This document shows positions 61,113 to 64,000 of a stretch of 64,000 nt of DNA, in pieces. The position numbers were made by a program, and so were the translations under genes. Below the pieces are notes generated by a model that was not told where the DNA came from, did no database searches, and saw only the letters and a program-made list of their open reading frames with translations. This DNA comes from CAG-632 sp963626805. GTDB lineage: Bacteria; Bacillota; Clostridia; Lachnospirales; Lachnospiraceae. Where the stretch lies: contig CAVFXS010000028.1 of NCBI GenBank assembly GCA_963626805.1, positions 48,297 through 112,296 of the forward strand, written 5' to 3'. Position 1 is the stretch's first letter, and the number at the start of each line of letters is the position of its first letter.

Positions 61113-63218
61113 CTAATTTACGGATGGCTGATTCAAAGCAGTGGATTTCTCTTTCTTCGGACGGAAACCGGCACTGGTCTTGCAGATGACCTTATCAAAG
61201 ATCATGAACATAGACGGCAGTATCAGAATAACAACCACCATACTGATCAGAGCACCACGTGCCATCAGAGTACACAGAGAACTGATCATATCAATATTGG
61301 AATATATACCTACACCGAAGGTGGAAGCGAAGAATCCGAAGGCACTGACTAAAATGGACTTAATAGAGGTGCTTAATGCAGTCTGGATAGCATCCTTTTT
61401 ATCAGCTCCGTTGAACCGTTCCTTCCGGTAACGGGTAGTCATTAAAATCGCATAATCTACGGTAGAACCCAGCTGTATCGTACCGATGACAACCGATGCA
61501 ATGAACGGAAGCGGGGTGCCGGTATAGCAAGGGATACCCATATTAATGAAGATTGCAAACTCAATAACACATACCAGGATAATCGGAAGTGTGACAGATT
61601 TTAATACGATTGCAATCAGGATAAAGATTGCACCGATGGAGATCGTATTTACGACTGCGAAGTCCTTATCGGTAATTGTGATCAGATCCTTGGTACAGCT
61701 GGCTTCACCGATCACCATACCGGAATCATCATAGCTCTTTACGATATTATTTAAGATTTCTACCTGGGCATTTACCTCATCGGATGCAACCGGATATTCA
61801 GACCCGACCAGCATCAGCTGCCAGTTTTCACTCTTTAAGGTATCCATCAGATCTTCCGGAATCGCATCTCTTGGGATAGACGGACCGAGGATGGAATCCA
61901 TACCCAGTGCAAAGGTAACACCGTCCTGTGCCTTGAGCTCATTCATCATATTAATGGCATCCTTAGGCTCCATATCTGCATTGACCAGAATCATATGAGT
62001 GGAGCTCATATTGTATTCCTCTTCCAGCTTGGCATTCGCAACGATACTGTCCAGATCTCTTGGAAGTGTGGAATCCAGATTATAGTATACCGATGCATTC
62101 TGATATCCGTAGAAAGCAGGGAACAGGATAACCAGGAACAAGGCGGTAAACAATACCGTATGGTTGGTTACCCAGCCTGCAAACCGGGAGAAGTCCGGCA
62201 TGATCGGACGATGCATGGTCTTTTCCAGTGGCTTGTCAAAGATCAGGATCATGGAAGGAAGTAAGGTTGCACAGCCGACAACACCAAAGAGAACACCCTT
62301 TGCCATAACGATACCCAGGTTTAGCCCCAGCGTAAAGCTCATGAAGCATAAGGCAACGAAGCCTGCAATGGTTGTAACGGAACCGCCGACTACGGAAGTG
62401 ATCGTGTTGGAAATGGCATGTGCCATTGCACGATTCTTATCACCGTTAAACCGGATTTTCTGTTCCTGATAGCTGTGCCACAGGAAGATGGAGTAGTCCA
62501 TCGTAACACCTAACTGGAGTACCGCACTCAATGCCTTGGTTACATAGGAGATTTCTCCTAAGAATATGTTGGTTCCCATATTGTAAAGGATTGCCATACC
62601 GATACTTAACATGAAGAATGCCGGTACCAGGAAGCTGTCCATGGTGATGGCTAATACGATACAACAGAGGATAACTGCGATCAGGACGTATAATGGAGTT
62701 TCCCTTTCAGACAGATTCTTAATATCGGTAACAACGGCTGACATACCGCTGACGAAGCACTGATTGCCGGTTACGGACCGGATCTCCTCGATCGCATTCA
62801 TAGTCTCATCTGCCGATGTGGAACCGGAGAAGAAGACGACCATCAGTGTAGAATCGTCTGCGTTGAATTTCTCGTAGAGGTTCTCGGGAAGTACTTCCTT
62901 TGGAACAGAAATATCTGCCAGGGAATCATACCAGAGAACATCAGCAACGCCCTCGACTGCTTCAATCTTACTCTTTAACTCTGCGGTTTCCTGATCGGTA
63001 GTGCCTTCTACAACAACCATGGAGAAGCCGCCTTTTCCAAACTCATCCAGGAGAATATCCTGTCCCTTCATTGTGTCGATGTCGGAAGGCAGATATGCAA
63101 GAATATCATAATTAACTCTTGTAGCTGCCATACCGAAGACTGCGGGAATCAGGAGCAGAATTCCGATGATAAGAATTGGAATTCGGAACTTTACAATCCC
63201 TTTGCCTAATTTTAACAT
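61113..63218 (-). CDS. MMPL/RND-family transporter
   Basis: A 701-residue protein with 12 helices in two homologous halves, each with an external domain: half 1 has NYDILAYLPSD and helix bundle near 165-350, half 2 has YYNLDSTLPRDLDS and GTIQLGSTVDYAILMTTRYR. The Asp-Tyr pairs in TMDYS and STVDY are the usual proton-relay region of the MMPL family. Likely exports a lipid or hydrophobic compound. ATG 63218 with AAGGAAGG upstream. Precedes the heptad-repeat protein by 48 bases in one operon. Confidence 0.93.
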   Translation of the reverse strand: MLKLGKGIVKFRIPILIIGILLLIPAVFGMAATRVNYDILAYLPSDIDTMKGQDILLDEFGKGGFSMVVVEGTTDQETAELKSKIEAVEGVADVLWYDSLADISVPKEVLPENLYEKFNADDSTLMVVFFSGSTSADETMNAIEEIRSVTGNQCFVSGMSAVVTDIKNLSERETPLYVLIAVILCCIVLAITMDSFLVPAFFMLSIGMAILYNMGTNIFLGEISYVTKALSAVLQLGVTMDYSIFLWHSYQEQKIRFNGDKNRAMAHAISNTITSVVGGSVTTIAGFVALCFMSFTLGLNLGIVMAKGVLFGVVGCATLLPSMILIFDKPLEKTMHRPIMPDFSRFAGWVTNHTVLFTALFLVILFPAFYGYQNASVYYNLDSTLPRDLDSIVANAKLEEEYNMSSTHMILVNADMEPKDAINMMNELKAQDGVTFALGMDSILGPSIPRDAIPEDLMDTLKSENWQLMLVGSEYPVASDEVNAQVEILNNIVKSYDDSGMVIGEASCTKDLITITDKDFAVVNTISIGAIFILIAIVLKSVTLPIILVCVIEFAIFINMGIPCYTGTPLPFIASVVIGTIQLGSTVDYAILMTTRYRKERFNGADKKDAIQTALSTSIKSILVSAFGFFASTFGVGIYSNIDMISSLCTLMARGALISMVVVILILPSMFMIFDKVICKTSAGFRPKKEKSTALNQPSVN

Positions 63219-63239
63219 GTAAACCCTTCCTTTCAAAAA

Positions 63240-63252
63240 TGACCATTAGTCA
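63240..63252. promoter_or_regulatory. Operator 1, TGAC-N5-GTCA
   Basis: Palindrome TGACCATTAGTCA lies between the MMPL promoter and its start. Confidence 0.75.
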
Positions 63253-63272
63253 ATTCTTTTGTTTTGTAATGC

Positions 63273-63301
63273 ATTATATTCAAAAAATGACCAATAGTCA
63301 A
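63273..63301 (-). promoter_or_regulatory. Promoter for the MMPL operon
   Basis: On the minus strand TTGACT and a perfect TATAAT with a 17-bp spacer. Operator 2 overlaps the -35. Confidence 0.85.
63288..63300. promoter_or_regulatory. Operator 2, TGAC-N5-GTCA
   Basis: TGACCAATAGTCA covers the -35 of the MMPL promoter, so a bound repressor would block it. Confidence 0.8.
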
Positions 63302-63320
63302 TATGTTAAAATGATAAAAT

Positions 63321-63333
63321 TGACCAACAGTCA
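63321..63333. promoter_or_regulatory. Operator 3, TGAC-N5-GTCA
   Basis: TGACCAACAGTCA, upstream of the MMPL promoter. Confidence 0.75.
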
Positions 63334-63373
63334 TTATTTCGGCAAATTGACGAAAAAGCAAAGAAATACAAAA

Positions 63374-63386
63374 TGACTTTTGGTCA
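63374..63386. promoter_or_regulatory. Operator 4, TGAC-N5-GTCA (divergent copy)
   Basis: TGACTTTTGGTCA keeps the outer half-sites and lies 12 bases upstream of the tetR-type gene's -35. Confidence 0.65.
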
Positions 63387-63397
63387 CTTTTGATTCG

Positions 63398-63426
63398 TTG
63401 ACAAGGAAGCGGCCTGGTTGTACAAT
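63398..63426 (+). promoter_or_regulatory. Promoter for the TetR-family gene
   Basis: Perfect TTGACA, a 17-bp spacer and TACAAT, 47 bases before the ATG at 63474. Confidence 0.8.
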
Positions 63427-63473
63427 TTAAAAAGGTTAAGGATTCTGCAGAAAGAGGCAGGTGAGGTATTGCT

Positions 63474-64000
63474 ATGAGTAAACTGGATATTAATAAGAAG
63501 ATAAAACGGGATTCTCTGCTGGACACAGCCTTTCAGCTGTTTATGACACAGGGAATCAACAAGACATCGATCTCTGACATTGTAAGTCAGGCCGGTGTTG
63601 CAAAGGGTACGTTTTATCTTTATTTTAAAGATAAGTATGATATTCATAATAAGCTGATTTCCCATAAGTCCAGTCAGCTGTTTCAGAAGGCTGTGGAAGA
63701 ATATCAGGCACTGAATGAACCGATTGAGCGGTTCGAGGATCGCATGATCTTTTTTATTGACAGTATTATTAACCAGCTGATGGAGAATCCGAATCTTCTT
63801 AAATTTATTTCTAAAAATCTCAGTTGGGGTATCTTTAAAAATGCCCTGTCATCACCGGCTTACGAGGATGACATTAATTTTACCGCTGTATTTCATCAGA
63901 TTCTGCAGGAGGCTCCGGAGAAATATCAGGATCCGGAGATCATGCTGTTTATGGTGGTGGAGCTGGTCAGCTCGACCTGCTACAGCGTGATCCTTTATAA
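63474..64000 (+). CDS. TetR/AcrR-family regulator (3' truncated by window)
   Basis: The ATG at 63474 opens a frame that runs to the window edge (175 codons visible). Helix-turn-helix near residues 30-50: TSISDIVSQAGVAKGTFYLYF, the TetR signature. The C-terminal ligand domain is incomplete. It is divergent from the MMPL operon and four TGAC-N5-GTCA sites lie between them, so it probably represses that operon and itself, with an exported compound as inducer (inference). Confidence 0.92.
   Translation, partial: MSKLDINKKIKRDSLLDTAFQLFMTQGINKTSISDIVSQAGVAKGTFYLYFKDKYDIHNKLISHKSSQLFQKAVEEYQALNEPIERFEDRMIFFIDSIINQLMENPNLLKFISKNLSWGIFKNALSSPAYEDDINFTAVFHQILQEAPEKYQDPEIMLFMVVELVSSTCYSVILY

Overview
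The window looks like chromosomal DNA of a Gram-positive Clostridia species, most likely a Lachnospiraceae gut commensal. The signs are strong AGGAGG-type ribosome binding sites, canonical sigma-A promoters with 17-bp spacers, moderate GC, a PPi-type phosphofructokinase, and the YfhO, MMPL/heptad-repeat and DUF4214 families. The genus is not determined; this is inference from gene content.

Layout. 1-5.6 kb: the end of a GH3 glycosidase, PPi-phosphofructokinase (minus strand), a DUF2156 protein, a transaldolase-like FSA and a lone GT4. 5.7-11.8 kb: three secreted proteins that share nearly the same C-terminal DUF4214 tail (papain-like peptidase, GH5 glucanase, papain-like peptidase with a BIG2 domain). 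The first peptidase is out of frame at a G9 tract in its signal-peptide region. 11.85-31.8 kb: a long, tightly packed polysaccharide operon behind a good promoter, with an ABC exporter (Wzm/Wzt), glycosyltransferases (one a double GT4 with an in-frame G9 tract at the domain junction), GT-C membrane enzymes, acyltransferases, a Stealth phosphotransferase and a Wzx-like flippase. Inside it sits an AT-rich MBOAT plus DHHW module between 12-bp direct repeats.

31.87-53.2 kb: a second polysaccharide operon with its own promoter. It encodes RmlB and RmlA but no RmlC or RmlD. They are followed by an NDP-hexose 2,3-dehydratase, a Gfo/Idh C3-ketoreductase, a DegT aminotransferase and a NeuD/PglD-like acyltransferase, which together predict an N-acylated dTDP-4-amino-2,4,6-trideoxyhexose. 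Next comes a compact set not normally seen in a capsule locus: an SDR, split transketolase, ACP, AMP-forming acyl ligase, LuxE and LuxC, and after two YfhO proteins a type II thioesterase. Together these could load an acyl group on the ACP, reduce it to an aldehyde and extend it by a ThDP carboligation. This is the best candidate in the window for an undescribed system.

53.3-64 kb: a NmrA-like/DUF1295 pair with different codon use and its own promoter, glyA, a MATE transporter, a zinc-dependent phospholipase C-family protein, and a heptad-repeat/MMPL membrane pair divergent from a TetR regulator, with four TGAC-N5-GTCA palindromes in and around the intergenic promoters.

The assembly has one 10-N gap (43376-43385) inside the acyl ligase. 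It is flanked by the same 9 bases on both sides, and collapsing it restores the reading frame. No intergenic stretch exceeds 300 bases. No tRNA, rRNA, CRISPR array or intact insertion sequence was seen.
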